Shown in pieces: positions 45,245 through 54,360 of a stretch of DNA of 64,000 bases; position 1 is the first letter of the stretch; each line of letters starts with the position of its first letter. The stretch is from Pseudoalteromonas distincta. GTDB lineage: Bacteria > Pseudomonadota > Gammaproteobacteria > Enterobacterales > Alteromonadaceae. Made by a program: the position numbers and the translations under genes. Below the pieces are notes generated by a model that saw only the letters and a list, made by a program, of their open reading frames with translations, searched no databases and had not been told where the DNA came from. Where the stretch lies: positions 1 through 64,000 of the forward strand of contig NZ_JWIG01000005.1 of NCBI RefSeq assembly GCF_000814675.1, written 5' to 3'.

Positions 45245-45766
45245 ATGATCAAATTAACATTAAGTGCTTTTGCACTTTTACTACTTAGCGCATGTACTAC
45301 ACAGTACCCAAACCAGCAATTAACAGGTAAGCAGTTTCCAAGCATTAGTGGCGAAAGCTTAGAGCAAAGTATGGTGACTATACCTAGTGATTTTAAAGCA
45401 GATAAAACACTACTGCTCATTGGGTACAAGCAAGACAGCCAGTTTGATATAGACCGTTGGTTAATTGGTTTAGATATGGCGGGCGTAACGCTCCCTACAT
45501 ACGAACTACCAACCATTGCCGGCATGGCACCACGTATGTTTAGCACATTTATAGACAGCGGTATGCGCAAAGGCATCCCTAAAGAATTATGGGGTGGGGT
45601 AATCACTATTTATAAAGATGGCGAGACAGTTCAAAAGTTTACAGGTAATCAAAGCCCAAATAACTCTCGTGTGGTACTTATAAATAGCAGCGGCGAAATT
45701 TTATACTTTTATGATCGAGGTTTTTCGGTTGATGCGTTAAATAAATTAAAAGAGACAATAGAATAA
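45245..45766 (+). CDS. thioredoxin-fold-like lipoprotein
   Basis: The protein has 173 residues from the ATG at 45245, with a lipobox LSAC (cleavage before C16). The body resembles a thioredoxin-like fold without CxxC (LLIGYKQDSQFDIDRWL..., VVLINSSGEILYFYDRGF). An upstream in-frame ATG at 45218 would spoil the signal peptide. No function is assigned. Confidence 0.6.
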   Translation: MIKLTLSAFALLLLSACTTQYPNQQLTGKQFPSISGESLEQSMVTIPSDFKADKTLLLIGYKQDSQFDIDRWLIGLDMAGVTLPTYELPTIAGMAPRMFSTFIDSGMRKGIPKELWGGVITIYKDGETVQKFTGNQSPNNSRVVLINSSGEILYFYDRGFSVDALNKLKETIE

Positions 45767-46015
45767 TTACCCCTAAAGCTTAGTTTACGACAATGTATAT
45801 TTAAGGTTTTAAGAATTACTAAACTACTAATCCGATCTGTTATTTATCTTACAAAAGCAATTGTAAAAACAAAGGCAATGTAGGTTATATATTGATTTAA
45901 TAGGTTTTTATCTGTTTTAGGGTGAGAAGCGATAACTTTATTTTAATACCAAAATCTCATTGTAAGTTGTATTTGGTTTAGGTAATGTAGTGTAAATGTT
46001 TCAAGGACGAAATTT

Positions 46016-46705
46016 ATGCCCCATAAAAACTCGGTATTCGTAAAAACAACATTTCAATCCTCTTTTCATTTACATAACTACGCCACTATTTTAAGGACAC
46101 TACAAGCCCTGTTTGGTGATATTAAAATGGATGATGTTTTGCCTAAAATAGAGTTGCGTGCAAATTATGATTTATTTTTAATAGATGGTGCTAAAAGTAA
46201 ATGGCAAGATCTCATTCCCGCAGACCTTATTTGTTTAGCTAAACACTATAGCGTTGTTATCTTTAATGTTGATAAAGAAGATGTGTGCGAGCAAAACTTA
46301 TTGCTTAACCATTTTAATGGTGTTTTTTATAAATCAGATGCGCCAGAAGATATTTTTAAAGGGTTAATTCGTGTTGATACTGGCGAGCTTTGGTTTACGC
46401 GTAAAGTAATTTCAAAAGCTTTTAACGACATTTTAGCCGTGGCAACGTCATTTAATAACCTACACGGCGACATTGAATTAAAGCAGGACTATTACGAGCA
46501 TTTAACAAAGCGGGAAAAGTCTGTTATTCATTTAATTGCACAGGGTGCGAGTAACAATACAATCGCTGATAAACTTAGCATTAGCGACCACACTGTAAAA
46601 ACACATTTGTACAGTGCGTTTAAAAAAACTAACTCACGCAACAGGGTGGAGCTTGCTAATTGGGCGCAGCGCTACATATCTGTTTTGCTGCCAATGGGGA
46701 AATAG
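46016..46705 (+). CDS. VpsT/CsgD-like LuxR-type regulator with c-di-GMP motif
   Basis: The 229-residue protein has a receiver-like N-terminal part (about 1-120) without the usual phospho-acceptor set and a C-terminal LuxR helix-turn-helix (about 165-222, LTKREKSVIHLIAQGASNNTIADKLSISDHTVKTHL). Between them lies WFTR (126-129), which fits the W-[FLM]-[TS]-R motif that binds c-di-GMP in Vibrio cholerae VpsT. A role in matrix or biofilm gene control is inferred. Confidence 0.78.
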   Translation: MPHKNSVFVKTTFQSSFHLHNYATILRTLQALFGDIKMDDVLPKIELRANYDLFLIDGAKSKWQDLIPADLICLAKHYSVVIFNVDKEDVCEQNLLLNHFNGVFYKSDAPEDIFKGLIRVDTGELWFTRKVISKAFNDILAVATSFNNLHGDIELKQDYYEHLTKREKSVIHLIAQGASNNTIADKLSISDHTVKTHLYSAFKKTNSRNRVELANWAQRYISVLLPMGK

Positions 46706-46742
46706 TTTTTTGAATAAATTTCACTACTCCTAAAGTGACTTT

Positions 46743-46769
46743 AAGCCCCGCATTGCTGGGCTTTTTTAT
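46743..46769 (+). terminator. terminator after the VpsT-like gene
   Basis: AAGCCC and GGGCTT pair around a nine-base loop, followed by T residues. Confidence 0.7.
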
Positions 46770-46787
46770 GTTTTAAAAAAATATAAA

Positions 46788-47720
46788 CTATGCTTTTTTA
46801 TACGGATGGGTTTTAAGCCAGTGCTCGGCTATTTGTTCACGTGTGGCAAACCAAACCTGATCATGCGAGCGAGCATATTCTAAAAACCGTGCTAATGCTT
46901 TTATTCTTCCCGGTCTGCCAATTAGGCGGCAATGCAAACCTATCGACATCATTTTAGGGGTGTTTTCACCTTTTGGATCGCCTTCCTCGTATAGTGTATC
47001 GAATGCATCTTTTAAGTAATTATAAAATTGATCGCCGGCATTAAAACCCTGTACGGCAGCAAAGCGCATGTCGTTTACATCAAGCGTGTAGGGCACTATT
47101 AACTGTGGTTTACCTTCTTTAATACTGTAAAAAGGTAGGTCGTCGCTGTAATCGTCGGCATCATATAAAAAATTACCATTTTCAACTACAAGGGCTGCTG
47201 TGTTAGGGCTTGTGCGCCCTGTGTACCAGCCTTTGGGCTTTTTACCTGTGAGCTTTTTAATGACATCAATGGCTTGTTGCATATGCTCGCGCTCGGTTTG
47301 CTTATCTATATTCTGATAATTAATCCAGCGCAGGCCATGGCTTGCAATTTCGTGACCCGCTTCAACAAAGGCTTTAGCTACATCGGGGTGGCGCTCAAGG
47401 GCCATCGCCACTGCAAAAATGGTGACCGGTATATCGTATTTTTTAAATAAACGCAGTAGCCTCCACACGCCAGCGCGTGAGCCATATTCGTAAATAGACT
47501 CCATGCTTATATGGCGGTCCTCAACATGCGGGGCACTGACTATTTCAGACAAAAATGTTTCGGCCGCTGCATCACCATGTAATACACAGTTTTCGCCGCC
47601 TTCTTCGTAATTTAATACTACTTGCACGGCAATGCGGGCTTTATTAGGCCAGTTTGCATGGGGTACATCTGGACCATAACCAATTAAATCGCGCGGGTAG
47701 TTTTTAAAATGCTCACTCAT
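46788..47720 (-). CDS. puuE: allantoinase PuuE (polysaccharide deacetylase fold)
   Basis: The 310-residue protein begins with the PuuE-specific YPRDLIGYGPDVPHANWPNKARIAVQ pattern. It has the NodB-fold motifs NYEEGGE, HEIASHG and GWYTGR, and ends with LHCRLIGRPGRIKAL. PuuE hydrolyses allantoin to allantoate without the usual dinuclear metal site. It is the last gene of the reverse-strand purine operon. Confidence 0.92.
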   Translation of the reverse strand: MSEHFKNYPRDLIGYGPDVPHANWPNKARIAVQVVLNYEEGGENCVLHGDAAAETFLSEIVSAPHVEDRHISMESIYEYGSRAGVWRLLRLFKKYDIPVTIFAVAMALERHPDVAKAFVEAGHEIASHGLRWINYQNIDKQTEREHMQQAIDVIKKLTGKKPKGWYTGRTSPNTAALVVENGNFLYDADDYSDDLPFYSIKEGKPQLIVPYTLDVNDMRFAAVQGFNAGDQFYNYLKDAFDTLYEEGDPKGENTPKMMSIGLHCRLIGRPGRIKALARFLEYARSHDQVWFATREQIAEHWLKTHPYKKA

Positions 47721-47721
47721 T

Positions 47722-48933
47722 TTATTGCTCCTTTTTAAGTGCTGAGAGCCAAGCGCCTAGCGTTTCACGTTCTGTGTCTGTCATTTTGGTCATATTGGCC
47801 AGTGGCATATCTTTGGTTATAACCGCGCGGGTATGAATAAGCGTGCTGGATTTTTTTACATCACTAATAGAGTCGAGCTTAAAACCTAGCGGCGCTGTTT
47901 GAAAAAGCGCAGAGGTGGGTGTTTCGCTGTGGCACTGTGTACAGTGCTTACTAATTATATCCCACGCTTGTGCGTCGGTAATACTTGCTTGTAAAGGCGC
48001 GCTTTCGCCTGCATTTGTTGGTGTACTGGGCCAAGGGGCTATGGCGAGCATAAGAGCAAAAAAAGCTGCAATACCGCTTACAAGTACTGAGGGTTTATTA
48101 ACGCCTTGATGCTTTAAGTTAAAGTAATGGCGTATCCACATACCAATACCAAACAGCGCAATTAAAATAAGCCAGCCAAAGTTGTGGCTATACGTGTAAG
48201 GAAAGTGATTGCTAAGCATTATAAATACTACAGGTAATGTGGCGTAGTTATTATGAATAGAACACAGCTTTGCCTTTAAACCTGGCGCTGAATCAGGGAT
48301 TCTACCGGCTTCTACTTCACTTACCATATAGCGTTGGCCTGGCATAATAATGTGATACACATTACCCACCATACACGTGCCAATAAGTGCACCTACATGA
48401 ATATACACAGCGCGGTCGCTAAATAATTGATCAACCCCAAAAGTCCACAGAGCTAATAAACCAATAACGACAGCAATAAACACTTTGCCGTTTTCAACCA
48501 GTGGGCTTTTACACAATAAACGATAAACACCATAGCCTAAGCCAATAAAACCAAGGGATGTGCCAATAGCTGCAAATTTACTTAGCTCACTTTTACTGTT
48601 ATCAATTAAATACACATCGGCGCCAACATAATAAAGTAAGCTAAATAGTAATATACCGGTGATCCACGTTGTGTAGGCTTCCCACTTAAACCAATGCAGA
48701 GTATGGGGCATTTTTTCAGGGCCATTTTGATACTTAGCCACTTCGTAAAAGCCACCACCATGCACGGCCCATAAATCGCCTTTTATGCCTTTATCTATTT
48801 TCCACTGCGGTGGTGTTTGTAGGTTGTTATCAAGCCATGCAAAATAAAATGAAGCGCCAATCCATGCTATACCAGCAATAACATGAAAATAACGCAGTAC
48901 TAAATGAGCAAGCTCAAATAAATAGTTTTCCAT
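47722..48933 (-). CDS. puuD: membrane urate hydroxylase PuuD with cytochrome c domain
   Basis: The 403-residue protein has about eight or nine membrane helices (first about 12-32, WIGASFYFAWLDNNL) and a C-terminal cytochrome c domain with CTQCH (331-335). It matches PuuD, the membrane-bound urate oxidase that passes electrons to the respiratory chain rather than to oxygen directly. It lies one base after puuE in the operon order and six bases before guaD. Confidence 0.93.
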   Translation of the reverse strand: MENYLFELAHLVLRYFHVIAGIAWIGASFYFAWLDNNLQTPPQWKIDKGIKGDLWAVHGGGFYEVAKYQNGPEKMPHTLHWFKWEAYTTWITGILLFSLLYYVGADVYLIDNSKSELSKFAAIGTSLGFIGLGYGVYRLLCKSPLVENGKVFIAVVIGLLALWTFGVDQLFSDRAVYIHVGALIGTCMVGNVYHIIMPGQRYMVSEVEAGRIPDSAPGLKAKLCSIHNNYATLPVVFIMLSNHFPYTYSHNFGWLILIALFGIGMWIRHYFNLKHQGVNKPSVLVSGIAAFFALMLAIAPWPSTPTNAGESAPLQASITDAQAWDIISKHCTQCHSETPTSALFQTAPLGFKLDSISDVKKSSTLIHTRAVITKDMPLANMTKMTDTERETLGAWLSALKKEQ

Positions 48934-48938
48934 AACGG

Positions 48939-50303
48939 TTAAGCCTCTTCTAATACCGGTGAGCGGGTGTCTGAAAATTGATTGTTATCATCGCGCTTAT
49001 ACACGCTTTTACCCATAATGTAGGTTTGCTCAACGCAGCGGTCGTCGCCTAACATCATCATTGCAAATAGTTTTTCATGCAGGGTTTTGGCATGTTGTAT
49101 TCTAAATTTTAAAAATGGGGTTGCTGAACAATCCATTACAATAAAATCGGCCTCACAACCGACTTCAAAATTACCAATTGTCCCTTCTAAATCAAGTGCT
49201 CTAGCACCGCCGAGAGTTGCTAAATACAGCCCTTTAAATGCTGAAAACTTTTGACCTTGTAATTGCTGGATTTTGTACGCTTCGTTACCTGTTTGTAGCA
49301 TAGAAAAGCTTGTTCCTGCGCCTACATCGGTACCCATGCCTACGTTTATACCGTGCTCTTCACAGGCTTTTAAATTTAAAAGTCCTGATCCTAAAAATAG
49401 GTTTGAGGTTGGGCAGTGCGATATTGCCGCATTGTTATCTGCAAGGCAGCAAAGCTCGCGCTCAGATAAATGAATGCTATGGGCAAATACCGAGCGTTTA
49501 CGTACCATTTTTGCTTGCTCGTACACGCCAAGGTAATCTTCAGCTTCTGGAAATAGCCCTTTTACCCATTCGCACTCGTCTTTGTTTTCCGATAGGTGTG
49601 TATGCAGGTAGGTGTCTGGGTATTCTTCAAGCAACTGAGTACATTTTTGAAGTTGCTCAGGGGTTGATGTAGGAGCAAAGCGTGGTGTAACTGCGTAGCT
49701 TAACCTATCAACATTGTGCCATTTTTCGATGAGGGCTTTAGATTCGTCATAACTTGTTTGCGCGCAATCAGATAAGTCGTCAGGGCAGTTACGATCCATC
49801 ATTACTTTACCGGCAATCATGCGTAAATTGCGTTTTTGTGATTCTTTAAAAAACGCATCAACCGATTGCGGGTGCACAGTGCCAAATACAAGAGCAGTGG
49901 TTGTGCCATTGCGCAGTAGCTCGTCTAAAAAGCGATTAGAGATCTCTTTTGAATAATGCTTACATGTAAACTTTTTCTCTGTCGGAAACGCGTATTCGGT
50001 GAGCCAACTTAGCAGTTGCTCGCCATACGCGCCTACCATTTCGGTTTGCGGCAAATGTATGTGTGTGTCAATCATACCAGGCATAACGAGTTTGCCATCG
50101 TGGCGGATAACACGCGCTGATTTATCAATTGTTGGCAGTATGTCGTGCTCGTAGCCAAGTTTAACTACTTTGCCGTGCTTGATAACTAATGCGCCCTTTT
50201 CAAAAAAACGATGGGCGTTTTCGCCAGAAATGGCAGGGTCGTCAACAAAGTCGAGTATATCGGCACAAACTACTGTTAAGTCATTATTGTTTTGTGTGCT
50301 CAT
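48939..50303 (-). CDS. guaD: guanine deaminase
   Basis: The 454-residue amidohydrolase carries PGMIDTHIHLPQ (metal HxH), the central THLSENKDE, SIHLSERE and MGTDVGAGTSFSM. These match guanine deaminase, which makes xanthine from guanine. It shares an operon with the uric acid pathway genes, two bases from uraH. Confidence 0.92.
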   Translation of the reverse strand: MSTQNNNDLTVVCADILDFVDDPAISGENAHRFFEKGALVIKHGKVVKLGYEHDILPTIDKSARVIRHDGKLVMPGMIDTHIHLPQTEMVGAYGEQLLSWLTEYAFPTEKKFTCKHYSKEISNRFLDELLRNGTTTALVFGTVHPQSVDAFFKESQKRNLRMIAGKVMMDRNCPDDLSDCAQTSYDESKALIEKWHNVDRLSYAVTPRFAPTSTPEQLQKCTQLLEEYPDTYLHTHLSENKDECEWVKGLFPEAEDYLGVYEQAKMVRKRSVFAHSIHLSERELCCLADNNAAISHCPTSNLFLGSGLLNLKACEEHGINVGMGTDVGAGTSFSMLQTGNEAYKIQQLQGQKFSAFKGLYLATLGGARALDLEGTIGNFEVGCEADFIVMDCSATPFLKFRIQHAKTLHEKLFAMMMLGDDRCVEQTYIMGKSVYKRDDNNQFSDTRSPVLEEA

Positions 50304-50305
50304 AG

Positions 50306-50644
50306 TTAGCTACCTCTGTATGTAGAGTAGCCAAACGGACTAAGCAACAATGGGATATGATGATGTTTAGTATCTTGTAATCTAAACGTTATTTGCGCCT
50401 CTGGGTAAAACGCAGGGGTAGGTTGGTTTTGGTAATAACTATCTAAATCAAATACTAGCTTATAAGTTGCAAATTCTACGTCTGTATTTAGCCAGTCGGT
50501 AATACGCCCATCGGAATCTGTTTTGCCTTGGGTTAGTTGTACCCATTCGTTATTTGTAAGTTTAAATAGCTTAACAGCAACGTTTGCTGCTGGTTTTCCG
50601 GTGCTGGTATCAAGTATATGGGTGGTTATAGGGCTTTTGTTCAT
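50306..50644 (-). CDS. uraH: 5-hydroxyisourate hydrolase
   Basis: The 112-residue transthyretin-like protein has the start ITTHILDTSTGKPAANVAV (H at residue 8) and the terminal YRGS signature. It opens the ring of 5-hydroxyisourate made by PuuD. Its ATG overlaps the uraD stop by four bases. Confidence 0.95.
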   Translation of the reverse strand: MNKSPITTHILDTSTGKPAANVAVKLFKLTNNEWVQLTQGKTDSDGRITDWLNTDVEFATYKLVFDLDSYYQNQPTPAFYPEAQITFRLQDTKHHHIPLLLSPFGYSTYRGS

Positions 50645-51141
50645 AGCAGTGACTCCAATCTTATTTTTGTTATTTTGGCTTGTTCGCCCGCGGCTATATT
50701 TAGCTCTGTACTGCGGGTGTTGTGTATGCGCTGCTCTATGAGTTCGAGCATTTGTTCGGCCGTTTTACCGGTGGCGCACACAATAAAAATAAAGCCAAAC
50801 TTGTTCAGGTACTCTTTATTAAGGGCAATCATTTTGGTAAGTACGGCCTCGTTTGCTTTGCTCATACCTGATTGCTCATGCCCCGCTTTTTGTGCGGTAG
50901 CAGCGTATTTTTTGCTAAGGGTTGATAAGTCGCCTATTTGCGGGTGGCCTTCAAAGGCAGCTAAATAGTCGCTCTCGCCAAGGCTATCCCATATGCTTTG
51001 TGCGCATTCAAACAGCTGTTGAGCACTTTTAAATGGCATTGCTTTTATCATGCCCGCTACCCAGTTAGGGGCCGCGCAGCAATGCTCAAGTGCTTGTTTT
51101 GCATGTGCATCATTTAGCGTATTTATTTGTAAACTGCTCAT
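50641..51141 (-). CDS. uraD: OHCU decarboxylase
   Basis: The 166-residue protein matches UraD. Its FEGHPQIGDLS motif holds the catalytic His, followed by E..G and FGFIFIVCATGKTAEQML. It turns 2-oxo-4-hydroxy-4-carboxy-5-ureidoimidazoline into (S)-allantoin. Four-base overlaps exist with both neighbours (xdhC and uraH). Confidence 0.93.
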   Translation of the reverse strand: MSSLQINTLNDAHAKQALEHCCAAPNWVAGMIKAMPFKSAQQLFECAQSIWDSLGESDYLAAFEGHPQIGDLSTLSKKYAATAQKAGHEQSGMSKANEAVLTKMIALNKEYLNKFGFIFIVCATGKTAEQMLELIEQRIHNTRSTELNIAAGEQAKITKIRLESLL

Positions 51142-52028
51142 GCGTTTACTTCCTCCTGCGTGGTGCTAATTAAGGCATTTTTTAGTGTGCGCCATTGCAA
51201 GCCTTGGCGTTTTGGCGCTTGGGTTTGCATAGCCTGATAAAGGGCAATTAGCTGTCCACTAATCGAAATAGCCACTTCCATTGGTAATTTGCCCGTAATA
51301 TTTTTAAGCCCAACAGGGCAGGTCATTTGTTGTATTTGAGCGGCTGTAAAATCGCGATGTGCTAGGCGTTGTTTAAAACGTTTTGCTTTAGTGTCAGAGC
51401 CAATTACACCAAGCCAATTGGCATCGGCGCGTTTAATAATGGCTTGGGTGAGTGCAAAGTCGAGCTGGTGGTTATGGGTCAATATTAAGTAGTTGTTAGC
51501 TTTAGGCGCACGTTTTACTTGCTCTGTTGGTTCTTCATCAACCACTTTTACTACGTTATTTGGAATAGCCTGTGGGAATACATCGGCGCGGCTATCTATC
51601 CAGCGTATGCGCATAGGTAGTTGTGCCAATATACCAATAAGCGCCTGTGCTACGTGGCCTGCGCCATAAATGTCTAAGGTAAAGCGCTCGCATTGCATGC
51701 ATTCAAGCATAACGGTGGCAGCCCCGCCGCAGCACTGGCCTAAATTTGCACCTAGGTTAAATTGCTCAATTACTTGGGCGGCTTTGCCTTTGGCAAGTAG
51801 TTCGCGGGCTTTTTCTATTACTACGTACTCAAGATGGCCACCGCCAAGGGTGTCGTAAATATGCTCGCCGCTTATTACCATTTTAGAGCCTGTGCCGCGT
51901 GGGGTTGAGCCATTGGTGCCAAGTACCGTGGCAATTACATAGTTAGTGCCGCTTTGTTCGTGCTCGTTTATAGCCTGCGCCCAATTTTGCGTATGAAAAC
52001 CCTGAAACGACTCATTTAAATTAGTCAT
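51138..52028 (-). CDS. xdhC: xanthine dehydrogenase accessory protein XdhC
   Basis: The protein has about 296 residues from the ATG at 52028, which overlaps the xdhB stop and has AAGGAG upstream. XdhC motifs include GSTPRGTGSKM, LGGGHLE, LGQCCGGA and a Rossmann stretch GAGHVAQAL. It loads sulfurated molybdenum cofactor into XdhB. The longer ATG at 52070 would lie within xdhB. Confidence 0.9.
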   Translation of the reverse strand: MTNLNESFQGFHTQNWAQAINEHEQSGTNYVIATVLGTNGSTPRGTGSKMVISGEHIYDTLGGGHLEYVVIEKARELLAKGKAAQVIEQFNLGANLGQCCGGAATVMLECMQCERFTLDIYGAGHVAQALIGILAQLPMRIRWIDSRADVFPQAIPNNVVKVVDEEPTEQVKRAPKANNYLILTHNHQLDFALTQAIIKRADANWLGVIGSDTKAKRFKQRLAHRDFTAAQIQQMTCPVGLKNITGKLPMEVAISISGQLIALYQAMQTQAPKRQGLQWRTLKNALISTTQEEVNA

Positions 52029-54360
52029 GTTGATGCTCCTTAAACCAGCTAGCGGTTTGCTCAATTGCACTCAATACTCGCTCTGGGGTTGCGGGTGTAT
52101 CCAGTGGGGCGGTGTATTTGTAATCAGCCACACTGCTTATTGCATTACGAATGGCGCTCCATACACTAAAGGCCAACATAAATGGCGGCTCGCCTACGGC
52201 TTTTGATCTAAACACGGTGGTTTCTGGATTTGCTGAGTTATAAAGATTGACGTTAAATTCGGCAGGGGTATCGCCAATGGCTGGTATTTTGTAGTTGGCT
52301 GGGCCAAAGCTTGCAAGCTGGCCTTTATCATTCCATTGTAAGTCTTCGGTTGTTAGCCAGCCCATACCTTGCACAAAGGCGCCTTCAATTTGGCCTATAT
52401 CAAGAGCTGGATTAATTGAACTGCCTACATCGTGCAGTATATCAACGCGAGTTACCGTGTTTTCGCCAGTTAGGGTATCTACTTCTACTTCGCTGAGTGC
52501 TACGCCGTGAGCGTAGTAAAAAAATGGGCGGCCTTCACCTTTGGCTCTATCGTAATGAATCTTTGGAGTGGCGTAATAACCGGTAGATGAAAGCGATATA
52601 CGATTCATGTAAGCAAGATTTGCAAGTTCGCTAAAGCTAATTTCCCCTTTACTAAAAGTAATGAGGTTATCTTTAAATGTAATACTTTGGCTGTCTACTT
52701 CAAAGTGCTCGGTAATAAAGTTTATTAAGCGCTCTTTTATTGTGTTTACTGCATTTAGCGCCGCCATACCGTTTAAGTCGGTACCGCTTGAGGCCGCTGT
52801 TGGTGAAGTGTTTGGCACTTTGTCAGTACGCGTAGCACTAATACTTACCGCGTTAAAATCGACCCCAAAGCCATGGGCCACAATTTGCGCAATTTTGGTG
52901 TTTAGCCCTTGGCCCATTTCGGTGCCGCCATGGTTTAAATGTATCGAACCATCGCTATATACATGTACTAATGCACCAGCTTGGTTTAAATGTTGTACCG
53001 TAAACGAAATACCGTATTTAACCGGCGTCATTGCAAGGCCTTTTTTGATAATAGGTGACGATACGTTAAATGCTTTAATAGCCTTTTTACGTGCCCAGTA
53101 GTCACCCGACTGCTCAAGCTGAGCAATCATATCTATTAAAATATGTTGCTCTACGGTTTGATGATACGGCGTGGTATCGCGGCCTTTTTTGTATAAATTA
53201 AGTTTTCGGATCTCAAGCGGATCTTTACCTAATTTAGCGGCTATATCGTCCATTATTAGCTCGCCCATAATCATTCCTTGCGGGCCACCAAATCCTCTAA
53301 ATGCGGTATGGCTTACGGTATTTACTTTACAGCGATTACCCTTAATTGTGGCGGCTGGGTAGTAGTAGGCGTTATCGGCATGAAACATGGCACGGTCTAC
53401 AATTGCATCTGATAAATCTGGGGAGTAGCCACAAAATCCGTTTACGGTAATGTCGGCACCTTCTATTAAACCATTTTCGTCAAAACCGACATGATAGTGA
53501 TTATAAAACGGGTGGCGCTTACCGGTTAATTTAAAATCGTCGCTGCGGGCTAGGCGCATTTTTACTGCGCAGCCAAGGTGGTAAACCGCAAGGGCTGCAA
53601 GGCATGCCCATGGTGCGCCTTGGGTTTCTTTGCCGCCAAAAGCACCGCCCATACGGCGGGTTTCTACGTTTACAAAGCTAAATGGCTTTTTTAAAATTTT
53701 AGCAACTAAGTGCTGCACCTCAGTAGGGTGTTGCGTAGAACACTGAACATGAATGCCCCCGTCGTTATCAGGTTGCGCCAGCGCTATTTGGCCTTCTAAA
53801 TAAAAGTGTTCTTGCCCGCCTATGCTTATTTCGCCTTTAAGCTGGTGGGCTGCGTTATTAATGGCGTTTTCGCTGTTACCACGGTTAAGTGAATGGGGCG
53901 GCCTTACCCAATGCTCTTTGCTAATGGCTTCTTTAATATCAAGTATTGGAGTAGTTTGCTCGCACTCTATAACCACTAAACGTGCCGCGCGGCGCGCTAT
54001 TTCATATGTGTCGGCAACGACAATTAATACAGGTTGCCCGTGGTATTGAATTTCATGGCTGGTCAGCAGTACATCACCAGGAAATACCGGGCCAATATCT
54101 AATTTACCGGGTACATCTTCTGCCGATAAAATACGTTTAACGCCTTCAACTGCCAGTGCGAGACTGGTATCTATTGATTTAATAAAGCCGCTTGTAACAG
54201 GGGCGAGCACTGGGTAGGCATGCAGGCAGCCGTATGGTTCAGGGTTATCGTCGGCAAAATTTGCACTGCCACAAACTTGTTTAATAGCGCTTTCGTGATA
54301 TTTAGATTCTCCAACGCTACCACCTTGCGCTTTTAGTTTATCCATTTCAAAGTGACGCAT
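52021..54360 (-). CDS. xdhB: xanthine dehydrogenase, molybdopterin subunit
   Basis: The protein has about 779 residues from the ATG at 54360, with GAGGAT upstream. Typical molybdenum-domain motifs include GGQEHFYLEGQ (Q/E), MGGAFGGKE, FRGFGGPQG and the terminal GEPPFML with the catalytic E. It oxidises hypoxanthine and xanthine to urate. The longer ATG at 54426 would overlap xdhA further and is not needed. Confidence 0.93.
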   Translation of the reverse strand: MRHFEMDKLKAQGGSVGESKYHESAIKQVCGSANFADDNPEPYGCLHAYPVLAPVTSGFIKSIDTSLALAVEGVKRILSAEDVPGKLDIGPVFPGDVLLTSHEIQYHGQPVLIVVADTYEIARRAARLVVIECEQTTPILDIKEAISKEHWVRPPHSLNRGNSENAINNAAHQLKGEISIGGQEHFYLEGQIALAQPDNDGGIHVQCSTQHPTEVQHLVAKILKKPFSFVNVETRRMGGAFGGKETQGAPWACLAALAVYHLGCAVKMRLARSDDFKLTGKRHPFYNHYHVGFDENGLIEGADITVNGFCGYSPDLSDAIVDRAMFHADNAYYYPAATIKGNRCKVNTVSHTAFRGFGGPQGMIMGELIMDDIAAKLGKDPLEIRKLNLYKKGRDTTPYHQTVEQHILIDMIAQLEQSGDYWARKKAIKAFNVSSPIIKKGLAMTPVKYGISFTVQHLNQAGALVHVYSDGSIHLNHGGTEMGQGLNTKIAQIVAHGFGVDFNAVSISATRTDKVPNTSPTAASSGTDLNGMAALNAVNTIKERLINFITEHFEVDSQSITFKDNLITFSKGEISFSELANLAYMNRISLSSTGYYATPKIHYDRAKGEGRPFFYYAHGVALSEVEVDTLTGENTVTRVDILHDVGSSINPALDIGQIEGAFVQGMGWLTTEDLQWNDKGQLASFGPANYKIPAIGDTPAEFNVNLYNSANPETTVFRSKAVGEPPFMLAFSVWSAIRNAISSVADYKYTAPLDTPATPERVLSAIEQTASWFKEHQHD

